64,000 bases of DNA from Luzula sylvatica (taxonomy: Eukaryota; Streptophyta; Magnoliopsida; Poales; Juncaceae). Under the pieces are notes generated by a model. The model did not search any database. It worked only from the letters and a program-made list of their open reading frames with translations, and had not been told where the DNA came from. Within the stretch, counting starts at the first letter, position 1, and each line of letters opens with the position of its first letter. Made by a program: the position numbers and the translations under genes. The stretch is taken from the NCBI GenBank assembly GCA_946800325.1, contig OX326958.1, positions 12,304,992 through 12,368,991 of the forward strand. Reading direction: 5' to 3'. Shown piece after piece: positions 22,897 to 34,610 of the stretch.

Positions 22897-24035
22897 TGGA
22901 AGAAGAAATAAAAATGATCGAGAAAAACGAAACGTGGGAGTTAGTCGAGAAACAGAATGACAAATGTGTAATCAGGTTAAAGTGGATTTATAAGACGAAA
23001 ACGAATATGGATGGATCAGTTCAAAAATACAAGGTGGTACTAGTTGCGAAAGGATACTGTCAACAACCCGGTACCGACAATCAAGAGATGTTTGCGCCGG
23101 TGGCAAGACACAAGATGATTCGGTTGTTGATTGCATTGGCGGCGCATAAAGGTTGGAAACTATATCAGCTTGATGTGAAATGTGCTTTTCTAAATGGTGT
23201 GTTGAAAGAGGAGGTGTACGTGGAGCAACCACAAGGATTTGTGATTGACGAAGACGACAACAACGTGTACAAATTGAAGAAGGCTTCGTATGGGCTGAAA
23301 CAAACACCCCGTGCATGGTATAGCAATATCGATGCGTACTTCACCGAAAAAGGGTTTAAAAGGAGTCCGAGTAAACCAACCATTTACATCAAGCAAGGAA
23401 ATACTGGTATGATTATCGTTTGTCTTTATGTCGATGATTTAATTGTTACCGGTAGTGACAAAAAGATAGTGCGAGAATTCAAGGAGGATATGTTGAAAAA
23501 TATGAGAGGAATTATTTGGGATTACTTCACTATTTTTTGGGTATCCAGATCAATCAAATAGAAGATGGAGTTTTTATTTCGCAAATGAAGTATGCCCAAA
23601 ATATTCTCGCTAAATTTAAAATGGAGAATTGTAATCCGGTGACGATACCGATTTTGGTGAATGAAAAGATGATGAAAGAAGATGGTAATGGTGATGCCGA
23701 TAAATCGATCTATAGAAGTCTAGTGGATAGTTTATTATACCTTACCGTTACAAGACCCGACATTATGTATAGAGCGGGTTTGTTATCTCGGTTCATGAAT
23801 AAGCCGAGTAAATTACACTTTGGAATTGCAAAGAGGTTGTTTGGATACATACAAGGTACCAAAGATTTCTAACTTAAGGATGCGAATAATGAGAAAGTGA
23901 AAAATAGAATTGGTTTGATTTTGTGATAGCGATTGATCCGGTAGTGTGGATGATATGAGAAGCACATCCGGTTACGAATTTACCCTCGAATCGGTATATT
24001 CCGTGGGCCTCGAAGAATCAAGAATGAGTACAGCG
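22896..24035 (+). pseudogene. Copia reverse transcriptase and truncated RNase H
   Basis: An open frame at 22896-23561 carries LKWIYKTKTNMDGSVQKYKV, QLDVKCAFLNG and the catalytic CLYVDDLIVTG (about 23428-23460). A frameshift near 23516-23560 moves the reading into 23516-23872 (YFLGIQINQIEDGVFISQ, TRPDIMYRAGLLSRFM). RNase H is recognisable only up to about 24035 (RSTSGYEFTL) and then stops abruptly. Confidence 0.85.
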
Positions 24036-24123
24036 AATTGAATATTGGATCTTACATTGATTGCCTGATTTATCTTAAATATAGTCATTAAATAATTTAT
24101 AAACATCATATATATATATTCAC

Positions 24124-25215
24124 TGAAGGAAATACAGTTTCGGATCAACCGTAAAAATGTACACAAGGATAAACGAACGTTCGCGTTCGTGGGCATAAAT
24201 AATGTGTATATTAGATGCACATATGTATATTGGATATACATGGTTAACTTTCAGTAGGAAACTCCGCTTTGAATGGTTCAAATTGGATTAGATAGATAAT
24301 GAGATTATCTAGAACTTTCATGTAGAAATATTTTTCATTTGAACGACGTATCAGTGTCGTTTTAATGGAATAACGAAAGGGTGCGGCCGTTTGACATATA
24401 GTTAGTAAAACGTCCGTAACTTTCGCATCCGAACACCAATTGGGCCAGATCCAATTGGGCTGAAAGATAATAAGATTATCTAGAACTTTAGTGAATGTTC
24501 AAAGTCGGCTCGAACGATTTAATATTTTCGTTTCAACAGAATACTGAAAGGGTGTCTGCAGTTTTCTGTCTGAAATGGTGTACATGAGATATACATACCT
24601 TTTGGCCCAACCTTATCCTATGTGATATAAATAGGATGTTTTTCTCTCTCTCTCTCTAGAACAGATCATTCATACCAATCTATGGTATTATTCAGAATAT
24701 TCCAGAAATATAGAGAGACATCTTTCTAGAGAGCGAAAAAGTGCGAAGAGAGAAAACCGAGAAAAGAGTTTTTCTCGGTGTAGAGAATCGATCTAATCAA
24801 GCAAGTTCGCCGGTGCAGCGTCTAGACAGTTGCATCCGCGACCGACGAACTCCGACTCACGGTGGATACAAGTAGAGGAGCGACACTTGTGGCTCTCCGA
24901 TTGTGATCAAACCGAAGGAGCAAAAATGTTGCATGTGGAAGAGTGTGGACGTGGGACGCACGAAAGACAACCGGAGGCGTGTCAAAACGGTGGGAGATGT
25001 GTGGTATGGGACGCATGGGCTAGTCACCAACGTGACACCGGAGAAGGAAAGGATGCGAGCGATCAACCCGTCGTGCGTGATAAATTTCACACTGGTAATC
25101 GTCTATCCTTCTATTGCATCGTACCCTCGAAGTCATGGCGTGATCTTGAATTTTGGGAACCGGGCCGGACCTTCATATCCGCTGCGCGGGCCCGGAGACG
25201 AGTGAATTCCGAACA
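24124..25215 (-). mobile_element. Solo LTR (copy B, minus strand)
   Basis: On the plus strand it begins TGAAGGAAATACAGTTTCGG and ends GTGAATTCCGAACA. The 5-bp flanks are TTCAC (24119-24123) and ATCAC (25216-25220), one mismatch apart. The GCGCAGCGGATATGAAGG block of the family is present in reverse near 25165-25190. It sits inside or at the edge of Helitron family copy 2. Small open frames within it are not genes. Confidence 0.85.
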
Positions 25216-25216
25216 A

Positions 25217-25854
25217 TCACTAAATTCTTGTTAAGTCCAAGCTAATCACAATTGATTTCATACACATTATAATTCAGTCACAAAATCGAAATCATAAATT
25301 CACATACTAATCCTATTATAATTATAATAAAATAATAATAAGCACACAATTAAACGTATTTGAGAGCAGACCCAAATACAAATACATAGACTAATCAATC
25401 AATAAATAGTTATAATTTTAAACATATCACAACATCACGACACGTGTTATCTTTTTATTTTTGTTGTTGTTGTTGTTTCTATTACAATCCAAATTATATC
25501 CAAGTATGCGAGAAAAATATAATTGATTACCAAACTTATCAGAATATCCTTGATGAACTGACAAATGGAATTTCTTAGTATTTCTAGTTGATTCAATTAA
25601 ATGTTAATTGACGTGTTTTCTTAACACATCAATAATGTAATATATTAATATTAGTATATGTTAATTGACGTGTCAATTTAATTAAACGATCAATTAAATC
25701 GTTAATTGAGTCAGTCAATAATACTAATCAACTTATTCAATTTTCTGATCTTAACGCTTCATCAAGGATGTTATTTTCGTGTTATTGATGTTCCATATAT
25801 AGTCCCGTATAAAATTATGACTAAATTGTTTATTTTTTATAGTATAATTTTATG

Positions 25855-25910
<56 letters not shown>

Positions 25911-26255
25911 TTATGCGTGTTATTCAAGATTTTTTTCTATTTGTTATGTAACATTAATTTTGTTGGAATTATAACATGTAACATGTTATATTTTATTTAT
26001 TTTGTGTGGATTTATAATGATGAACCAATTTCATGGACCCTTTTTAATTATAATATATATATTTATGATAGACAAATTTCATGAACTTATATTAATTATA
26101 TTGCAATTATCGACATTAATATATTTGCAAACATATCACGATTATATAATTGAGTTTAAAGGCACCCACACAAATTCTATTTAAACAAAATTATACAAAA
26201 AATGTAAAAAAAAAACTATAATGTCTCGCGCAATTGTTGCGCGAATAATTGCTAG
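25217..26255 (+). mobile_element. Non-autonomous Helitron, family copy 2
   Basis: Near-repeat of 12816-13861, block for block, with its hairpin CTCGCGCAATTGTTGCGCGA and CTAG at 26252-26255. It differs by a TA microsatellite (25858-25907). Similarity to copy 1 also continues past the CTAG end to about 26390. Confidence 0.65.
25858..25907. repeat. (TA)n microsatellite
   Basis: About 48 bp of uninterrupted TA, absent from the sister copy at 13.5 kb. Confidence 0.9.
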
Positions 26256-27130
26256 TATATTAAATTATTCTAATAGCATCCTAAAGTCAATGGATCTTGA
26301 AGAAACATTAACTTGATATTTCTTAAAACTAGAAAGAAAAACAATGAACTTCCATTTTATTTTATTTATAGATCAACAAAACATCTATTCAATGTCGTAT
26401 AATAAGAGCGGAGAAAGTCGGCTCCCCCCATGAAACGATTTTTTTTGTGTATTTTTATGTTGTGAGAATTGATTTGACTCTCTCCTAATGTGTATCAATT
26501 ATTTTAAAACATTTTATGTCCAATCATGTAAAATATCATAGAATGTAATTGATCGAATAAAAAATAAAAAATAATTGGGTAAGTTAATCAAAACAAGGTA
26601 TAATGCTAATATGCAAATATGTCCTTAAGTATAACATTATGTAAAAATTATTTATCAAAATTTTGCATACAACTAATTAATATATAATAAGTAAATTATT
26701 TTGGTATATTAATACGAATATTATTTATATATTAATGTGTATATAGGATTTCTCTGTTGTGACAGGATTATAATGTGTATATACTTATGATTTGTTGTTG
26801 TGATTGGCTTGGACTTAATCCCATGAATTTAATGACTATACAAAAATGATGTTTATTACTATTTAATGACTATATGAAGTAATCAGGTAATTAATGTAAA
26901 TACTTTATAAAATTCAATATGCAACTTTCTCTCCTCATCTCTAGCTCTATCTATTTATCTTTATTAAATATATCTCTATCAATTGTAATACCCCTGATTT
27001 TGCAATAAATTGATTTGCGGTAGATATTAAATTCATAGAATGAATGCAATAAATTACATTTGAGCACTAGATATCATAACAAATCTCTCAAATTGTGTAC
27101 ATAATTAGATTCAAAAGTTTCCTAATTTCC
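26256..27130. other. AT-rich spacer upstream of the cysteine-rich peptide gene
   Basis: No gene is visible. The first 130 bp belongs to the repeated flank of the Helitron family. The segment around 26385-26410 (ATCTATTCAATGTCGTATAA) reappears inverted near 30133-30157. The last ~100 bp is probably the promoter of the small gene that follows. Confidence 0.4.
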
Positions 27131-27141
27131 TCTTCGCTCGA

Positions 27142-27148
27142 TATAAAA
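27142..27148 (+). promoter_or_regulatory. TATA box of the cysteine-rich peptide gene
   Basis: TATAAAA lies 37 bp upstream of the start codon, so the 5' UTR would be very short. Confidence 0.5.
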
Positions 27149-27184
27149 GCGAAGACGAGAAACAAAAACAATAAAGTAAATGAC

Positions 27185-27980
27185 ATGAAGAACCAACAAG
27201 CAATAAGCTCGATCGTATTCGCGATTCTTCTCGTTTGTTGTTCTGGTAATCTATCTCTTGTATTATCTCTAAAACTGAATATTAATTTTTACTTTGTGTA
27301 GACTTTAGAATATGAGTACTGTATTTTGTTTACACTTAGACTGTTATTTTTCGGCCATAATTTGCTTAAGTAGAGAAAATATCTATTCAATTCTTAATAT
27401 TATACCACATCAAGGAAAAAGAGAGAAGGACTATAAATAAATAGATAAGGTTCTGATATTTTTCCAATTTCTATTTTTCCAATTCTTAATATCTATTCAA
27501 CTTCTATTTTTCCAATTTCAAAGAGTCATAGATAAGGTTCTGATATTTTGCACTATAATTTTGACACACACTACTTGATAATTGATATTATATAATTCTG
27601 TAGTGTTATGTTTAAATCCATAGTCACTAATAAAGAAAAAAGAGAGAAGGAATCAAATTTATGAACCAAAAGTTTAAATCCATAGAAAAGGAACTATATT
27701 ATTATAATGTAATTAATTTATTTGAATATACTTTTCTACATATTATTTTGCTAACAACAAGTTAGGTACCCAGATAGAGCGACGTACACTGGCAAGTGTT
27801 ATGTTTGATATCTGCACTGAGGAAACCCCTTTGCCTGGACCATACGGTTGTGATACATTATATGGCATACAGCTATGCCAAATTCACTGCGATGCTTGCT
27901 TTGGCAGAAAGGCATTGGTCGATTCAACTTGCACATCCGCGAATACTTGCGTTTGCAGATACATCTGTCATACGGTGTAA
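27185..27980 (+). CDS. Small secreted cysteine-rich peptide, defensin-like
   Basis: Two exons, 27185-27245 and 27766-27980, join in frame (split Gly codon) across a 520-bp AT-rich intron with GT and AG ends. They encode 91 residues. Residues 1-21 form a clear signal peptide (MKNQQA, then the hydrophobic core IVFAILLVCC). The mature part has nine cysteines, including a C-X3-C (CQIHC) followed later by a C-X-C (CVC) and a final C-X3-C step. This is the spacing seen in plant defensin-like (DEFL/LCR) peptides, which act outside the cell in defence or in pollen-pistil signalling. The odd cysteine count is unusual for the family. No stop or frameshift is present, so it may be a live host gene. Another cysteine-rich class is possible. 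Confidence 0.72.
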
Positions 27981-28145
27981 AATATTGAAGTAACTAGCCT
28001 TACCCCCGCGCAATTGCGTGGGGTTGTTCGGGTTTATAAGTAATGTAGTTGAAGAAAAATTGTTGTTCATTTTGTGTATGTGACTTTCTTTTTGTAATCA
28101 TTATTATATGTGTAATTTAGTGTGTTGTGTGCGAGTGAAATTTTG

Positions 28146-28209
28146 TAGCAAAAATCGTTTGAATATTTTAAGAGCCGGATTTCTTGAATAATTCAAACGG
28201 TTATTGCTA
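28146..28209. repeat. Long imperfect hairpin, copy 1
   Basis: The arms TAGCAAAAATCGTTTGAA and TTCAAACGGTTATTGCTA pair around a loop containing AAGAGCCGGATTTCTTGAAT. It is related to two hairpins in the 31.8-33.5 kb element (GTTCTTG/CAAGAAC arms around AATTCGGCTC). Confidence 0.6.
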
Positions 28210-29279
28210 AAAAAATTATCTATATTTTATACTTCATAAGCAAAATAAGGAAAAAGAACGAATGAGTCGTCATGAAATTTATTAAGAACCTAATAGAACA
28301 GAAAACATTGCCGAAAAAAAGAGTGTTCTTAATTTCACAAATCCTTAATTTCGCTACATATTTAGCACAAATATTTTTCGCCCTTTGTGTGGTCGGCCAA
28401 CAACAAAGTTTCACGATGTCATCGCTAACCGTTTCGTTCGAAACTTTAATTTAAATTATGTCATGATTATTCGCACATCCGTGATTTGGTATATTTTTAA
28501 CCCCCTAATTTTTTTTGGATATTGTAAAAAATCCTCTATCTTTTCGTAAACTCCAAAAAAGAAACTCTTTACCAAATTTTTATTTTAAAATACTCCTTAT
28601 GGATGATATTAATTTTTTTTTTCCAAAATACCCTCCAAATCTCATATGTAATAATTAAAACTTATTTTTGTTATTTTTTATTTATTTTAAGAAAATTCAT
28701 AAACACTTCTTAATATGTAGTGATTTTAAAAAATTTAAATTATTACATATTTTGTTTATATAATTTTAATATTCCATTCTTTATTCATAAAAAACTAACA
28801 TTAAATAATAATAAATAAACATCTTGCAAATATATTCATAGAAAATATCTATTTAAACATCTACTTTTTATTTTAGTTTTCCTTTTATGTATTTTTTAAT
28901 ATTTTTGTGATATTTTATTTTTAAATATTTGCAAGATGTTCTTTTATTAATATTGTTCAACTTATTATAATTTTATTTTAGTTTTTAAAAAAAAATAATA
29001 CATAAGTCGAATATTTGTAATGAATGAAATATTAAAATTATATAACATATAACATATAGTAATTTTTTTTTAATTATTATGTATTACAAAAAGTTTAAGA
29101 ATTTTTTAAAATTAAAAAAGCATTTTTTTTTTAAATGAATACATATGTAAATTAATTTTTTTTTACAATATCTAAAAATTTAAGGAGTCTTTTGAAAAAT
29201 TTTCAAGTAAAGTGGTGATAGGGAGGCATAATAAGGTGTTGATGTGGACGCATGAGATGAGAGGAATTATTAATAATGT

Positions 29280-30030
29280 AAAAAAGGACCGAAATTTAAA
29301 TTAAAAAGGACCAAAATGTTAATAAAAAGTACCAAAGTGTGAAGTAAAACTGAAAATGACCAAGATATAAATAAAAAGGACTATAATGTAAATTCAAAAA
29401 TTTAAAAAAAGACCGATATGTAAATAAAAGAGGATGAAGATGTAAATATGAAGGACCAAAATGTAAGTTTCTAAACTGAAAAGGACAAAAATGTAAATAG
29501 AAAGAACTAAAATGTAGTTTTTTCAACTAAAAAGGACAAAAATGTAAATAAAAAGGACTAAAATGTAAATAAATTTTTTACAAAGAGGCCCCTGGACCAA
29601 ATTTTAATTTTTAAAACTTGAAAGGACTAAATGTAAATAAAAAGGACCAAAATGAAAATAAAAAAGGACCAAATTGTAAATAAAAAGGACCAAAATGTAT
29701 TTTTTCAGAAAAGGACCAAAATGTAAATAAATTATTTTTACAAAGAGGCCCCTCGACCAAAATGTAAATTTTAAAACTTCGAAGGACCAAAATGCAAATA
29801 TAAAGGACCGAAATGTGAAAAAAAGGACCAAAATGTAATTTTTTTTAAAAAATAGGACCAATTTATGGCCCCTGGACTAAAATGTAAATTTCAAAACTTC
29901 GAAGGACCAAATGCAAATATAAAGGACGAAAATGTAAAATAGAAAGGACCAAAATGTAAAACTTTTTCGAAAAAAAGACTAATTTGTAAAGAAAAAAGGA
30001 CCAAAATGTAATTTTTTTTTTTACAAATAG
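29280..30030. repeat. Minisatellite of ~20-bp AAAGGACCAAAATGTAAAT units
   Basis: Roughly 30 degenerate units of consensus AAAAGGACCAAAATGTAAAT, with higher-order blocks that include GAGGCCCCTGGACCAA near 29585, 29745 and 29868. It lies in the 5' half of the minus-strand Helitron. Confidence 0.85.
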
Positions 30031-30250
30031 GCCCCTGTTGACGTGGCTGCACCAGGAGGCAGCAAATCCCCTTGCATTATATATATTATAGATATCATGA
30101 AATGCGTGTTGTGATGTTATTTCATTTTATCTTATTATATGACACTGAATAGATGTTTCTAGTTCGAATTTTAAATATTCAAGTTGTCTTGTTTATCTTT
30201 TATGATGGACGCTATGTTTGAATACAATACTCGAGAAACTATGCCATGTT

Positions 30251-30690
30251 TAGGGATGTCAACGGAACGGGTCCGGGTTCGGATTCGGATAAGCCTCCTC
30301 CATATTCGAATCCGAATTTTTGGATATTATCAAAACCTGAATCTTAAATATCCACGGATAAAAAATCATATCCGAATCCGAATTCGAACTCATTATTCGA
30401 AAATCACCTATACAAATCAAAAAAATATAAAATCATTACACAAATATGTAAAATCAGTAACAAATTTAAATACATAAAAAAACCAACATGTATAAAATAC
30501 ATTAGTAATACATATATTACAAATAATAAATTCATAAAACATAAAAAAATATTCATATTAGGGGATATTCTCAGGTATTGTTCAGGTTTGGATCCGGATT
30601 CGGATATTTTTCGGATAACAGATATATTCACGGGTAAAAATGTATTTCCGTACCCGATCCGAACCCGGAACGGATATTTTTTTCTTGCTT
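30251..30690. mobile_element. Degraded hAT-type MITE
   Basis: The left end TAGGGATGTCAACGGAACGG is the typical start of a plant hAT MITE. The interior is full of GGATTCGGAT/ATCCGAATCC repeats in inverted halves, and the right half mirrors the left up to CCGAACCCGGAACGG near 30660-30676. The expected right terminal repeat is missing or mutated, so the end is approximate. Confidence 0.6.
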
Positions 30691-31799
30691 ACGAGTTGAG
30701 AGACATAATAAAAGAAATTTCAGATTGTCATTTTACGGCCAAACTTGTCTATTCCACACAAAAAAATGTTGAGTCGTGCTCTCAAATGCATATGAAATGG
30801 AAGACGGTGTATGAATACACAACCCAAACAAAATTTCATAAATGTTTCAATATTTGTTCAAACAGAGTTCTTCATGTTTTATTTGCCTCTTTTGACCATG
30901 AATACTAGAAACATTTTTCTAATATGGACAATTTGTGTCAATGTGTTTAATGTTTTTATTGCAACCAAGTTATTTCTTAGCATACTGTAAGTACAATTTC
31001 ATCACTGTTGTGATGAAAAGAAGCTGGAATGTGCATTCTCAATTAGAAAATAAAAGATGAGAACTGACATTTTTACATTTTGCATTCTCAATGAGCAGAA
31101 ATCTCGGTTACGCCTATGAAAATGGACGACCCGAACACACGTGTGTATTTCTCTATTTCTCAAAATACGTTTCATTATTTACTTTCTTTGGAGAGAATTA
31201 ATATATTTAATGAATATAGTTTGGTCAATCTTTTTGTGTTGATGATGACAGATATAGAATGGAAACAAGGCAAAAATACTCGACACGAAAAAGCACGGGT
31301 TAATATTTTAATCAAAACAAATACTCAATTTTTTTGATAGATATAGCACGAATTATAATTTCTGGATTTCGGATCCAAACTTTTTGGGTTAAAAGGTCTC
31401 ATCAAATCATCATTTGCATCGCATGATCTCCTCCTCATCCTTATTATCATTCTAATCATTATTACCATCATCATTATATCATCATTCTCATCATATCATC
31501 GTAATCTCATCATCCTCATCTCATCATATCTTCATCTTTATCATTAACATATAACTATGTCGTGTAAGTTTTGCGAAAAAATAAAACAATATGATACATT
31601 GATCAAAATCATGGTTCCCGGTCTAATACAACACTATCTAATACGAAACAATTCATTACAAATGCTTAATGGAAATACAAATTCATTAATTGTTTCAAAT
31701 GATCGAAACGAAGCTCTATGTACATATGATTTGTGTGAAAAGAAAAATTGCGATACTATGTCATTTGCAAGTTGTATTCGATGAATTTTATTATTTCGG
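30691..31799. other. Unassigned spacer with an ATC-rich stretch
   Basis: No gene recognised. Positions 31405-31545 are a degenerate (ATC)n microsatellite. Open frames at 30588-30908 and 31557-31784 have no family motif. Confidence 0.4.
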
Positions 31800-32280
31800 T
31801 TTTGTTGTTATTGCAAATACCAATATCAATGACATCCGAAATGCTAATACGAAAAAGACAAATATGGGATTCGAATATGAAAAACAAATATTACAAACTA
31901 CGAAATAAGAATAGCAATATGGAGGAGGATAAGCATTAGAATATAAGTATGGGACTCGAATATGAAAAACAAATATCAATGTCATCACTAACTACGATAT
32001 AAAAATACACAGAAAATACAAATATAAAATGAAAGTACAATTATAAATTAATGAAACGGAATACGGATACAATTGCAAATACAAAATAAAATAAAAATGA
32101 AACAAAAAAAACTGACTAGTACAAGTACCAAAACGAAAAACAAAAAATGCAAACATTGGTACCAATCTCAATACGGGTACAAGCACGAATACTATACAAA
32201 TACAAGTATGACAATAAAAATGAAAATGAATACAAATACCATTTTCTTGATTTTGCATATGATGAATAAACTAATAAACA

Positions 32281-32357
32281 AATTTGAAAGCAAGAACAGT
32301 TTGCATTGTTCAAAAATTCGGCTCTTGAACAATTCAGACGGTTCTTGTTTTCAAATT
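32281..32357. repeat. Long hairpin, copy 2 (33-bp stem)
   Basis: The left arm 32281-32313 and right arm 32325-32357 are inverted repeats matching at 29 of 33 positions. They are separated by an 11-base loop AAATTCGGCTC. The core of the stem is CAAGAAC/GTTCTTG plus ATTGTTCAA/TTGAACAAT. Confidence 0.85.
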
Positions 32358-32807
32358 TATAGAAAAACATGATCTATTGAGACAAATGCACCATGCTTAC
32401 ATATTTTATGTCGAAATGAAATGGTAATACGAATATGATATGAATTACAAATTATGAATTACGAGAGTCACGAATTACGCATTATGGAATATGAAATCAA
32501 GAATTCATAACCCGATATACTAAATACTAAATACTTAATTGTGAATGCAAAACACAGCATACGAGTACATACAAATATAAAATACCGATACAAATATGAA
32601 TGCGAATACGAATATAATTATGAATTACAAATTACGAATTCCTAAATTCGAAATTCGAAACACGAAATACTAAAATAACAAAATACGAAAAACAAAATAT
32701 GAAAGACGAGTACAACTACGAGCACGAATACCAATCACAATACGAGTACGACAATAAATATGAATATTATTTCCCTGATTTTGCCGATGATGTATAAAAC
32801 AATAAAC

Positions 32808-32887
32808 AAATTTAAAATCGAGAACTCTTTGAATTGTTCAAGAAATTCGGCTCTTGAACAATTCAGGCGTTTCTTGCTTTAAAATTT
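32808..32887. repeat. Long hairpin, copy 3 (35-bp stem)
   Basis: The left arm 32808-32842 and right arm 32853-32887 match at 27 of 35 positions, with the same AAATTCGGCT loop. It is a direct duplicate of the 32281 hairpin, including the downstream phrase CTTACATATTTTATGTC. Confidence 0.8.
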
Positions 32888-33552
32888 ACAAAAATCATGA
32901 TTACTGAGGCATACGCACATTCCTTACATATTTTATGTCCTTAAGAAAGTATTCTCTTTTTTGAATGCATTTCATTGCATAATTATTAATAACCGAATTA
33001 ACTGAAAATTATGTAACTTTATGTATTGTTTTTTTTGTCAAATATTCATATATTTGTGCATTGTGTTTTTGCGTGTTAATTACATCTTACCCATTAATCA
33101 TTTATTTTATGCATGCAATCAACATATACCATAGAACTATTTAATTAGATTCGAAATAAATTATGTTTTCATTCATAAATAAATACTTATTCTATATCAC
33201 TCACACAAAATATAATAATTTTGTTATAATTAGTTTTTCGACTTTATTCTGTTTGCGCAAATATTTGAGTACTTACAATCAATGCAAACATCCAACAATC
33301 AAATATACTATTATTTGGATGTAATAATCCCATGATATTTTTTGCTAATACAAAACATCCATTTTCGTTATGATCGTATTCACATCATGCTAAAAATAGA
33401 TGCAACACGACACACAATCAAATAACCAAATCTACCACAAAATCAATTAAAGAAAGTATATATATTCAAACTTCTCCAAAATTGTGTAAACGAAATAAGC
33501 ACACTAATATCGACACAGACAAACTCGCGCAATAGCGAGGGAGCGACGCTAG

Positions 33553-34610
33553 TTTGTTCATATTTTCGGATCCTTTTTTTGCTACTTATATGTCTATGTC
33601 GTGTTTTGAGATTATAATTTATGTGTTATGCGTTCACGCAAAAACAAATATATATTTTGAAATGCTTTGTGGATAATTAATGATTGCAAAACTTTAGTGA
33701 GTTAGTAGAGTTATGTTTCTTTGATCACATTATTCTCTTTCTTTTGGTAATTAAAAGTTTGCACAAATAATACAACAACAACAAACTATCCAGAAAGATT
33801 ATACAGTAAGTCCACAGTGTACCGCGTAAATCGCACATGGGTACAACTAGTAGTAACTAAAAGTTTAATCCAATATTCCGAAATTTAAATACCATAATTA
33901 GTCCAAGTCTCAAGTAATTTATAATTACTATTAGTATTAGTATTATTATTATTTATATTATTATTATTATTATTATTATTATTACTGTTGTTGTTGTTAC
34001 TATTATTAATAGTATTGCTGCTATTGTTCTTAATACTCTTGTTATTATTACTATTACATTTGTTATTATTGCATAGTTCATTAATGAGTCCACATATTAG
34101 TACTATTATGGTTATTATTGAAGTTGTTGTTATTGTGTTATTCTTGTTGTTGTTATTATTATTATTATATTCTACATAAATAAATAGTATTCAATATTTT
34201 TATAATAAACTATTGAATTAATGAGCCCACAGTGCTTTTGTAATCAAGCTAAATTTACACGCTTCGCGCCGCTAGCTATGAAGTTGCATTGGAAGAAAAC
34301 ATTACATAACTAAAATTCAAAGAGATCCATGGTATACTTCCAAAAATAGCACATTTATTTAAATTTTGGTACATTATATATAATACTTTTGCATATATAC
34401 ATTATATAGTTTTCTGAAACTAGAAAAATCTTTTTAGTATTTATTCCTCATTAATGGAAAAAAATTGCGTTTTTGATATGTCATTTTGGATATCTATGAA
34501 ATTCTTGATATAAATGAGATATTTTCTGTTGTAGAAAGATTGAAATATTAATTCTGTTATATATATAATATAATAAATGATTGTTTATATCCGAATAAAC
34601 AAATATTAAT
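33553..34610. other. AT-rich spacer with ATT/GTT microsatellites
   Basis: Positions 33930-34175 are a degenerate (ATT)n/(GTT)n array that gives a false leucine-rich open frame. Near 34258-34276 a GC hairpin ACGCTTCGCGCCG is followed by CTAG, perhaps another old Helitron end, but the following base is C, not T. No gene is seen. Confidence 0.4.

Larger units (their letters stand above)
19609..24035 (+). mobile_element. Decayed Ty1/Copia retrotransposon, 3'-truncated
   Basis: The order is 5' LTR, primer site, gag with zinc knuckle, protease, integrase, reverse transcriptase and RNase H, which is the Copia order. The frame is broken by several stops and frameshifts, and gag is split by a hAT MITE. 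The sequence stops inside RNase H at about 24035 and no 3' LTR follows. It is not able to move on its own. The miniature element at 5707 is a relative, sharing leader sequence and LTR termini. Confidence 0.88.
27994..30092 (-). mobile_element. Non-autonomous Helitron inserted just behind the peptide gene
   Basis: Both ends are visible. On the minus strand the 5' end is TCTATAATATATATAATG at 30092. The 3' end is the hairpin CCCCGCGCAATTGCGTGGGG and CTAG ending at 27994. The flanks are A on the left and T on the right, the classic A/T target without duplication. Inside are a long hairpin (28146-28209), a segment shared with the element at 16599, and a minisatellite at 29280-30030. No Rep or helicase ORF. 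Confidence 0.8.
31800..33552 (+). mobile_element. Helitron-type element with TACGAA repeats and two long hairpins
   Basis: It ends with CTCGCGCAATAGCGAGGG and CTAG at 33549-33552, followed by T. The body is a degenerate array of AATACGAATA-like units (31800-32260 and 32410-32760) broken by two copies of an ~80-bp hairpin segment. The start is approximate. No coding capacity. Confidence 0.55.

Noticed and set aside
19609..24035. Endogenous pararetrovirus
   Set aside because: The order protease-integrase-RT-RNase H, the LTR and the Met-tRNA site are Copia features. No movement or coat protein is present.
24822..25234. Several open frames on both strands
   Set aside because: They lie within solo LTR B and correspond to LTR sequence shared with copies A, C and D.
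33988..34179. Leucine-rich 63-codon open frame
   Set aside because: Produced entirely by (TTA)n/(TTG)n microsatellites.
34258..34276. Helitron 3' end at ACGCTTCGCGCCGCTAG
   Set aside because: The base after CTAG is C and no sister copy was found. Kept only as a remark.
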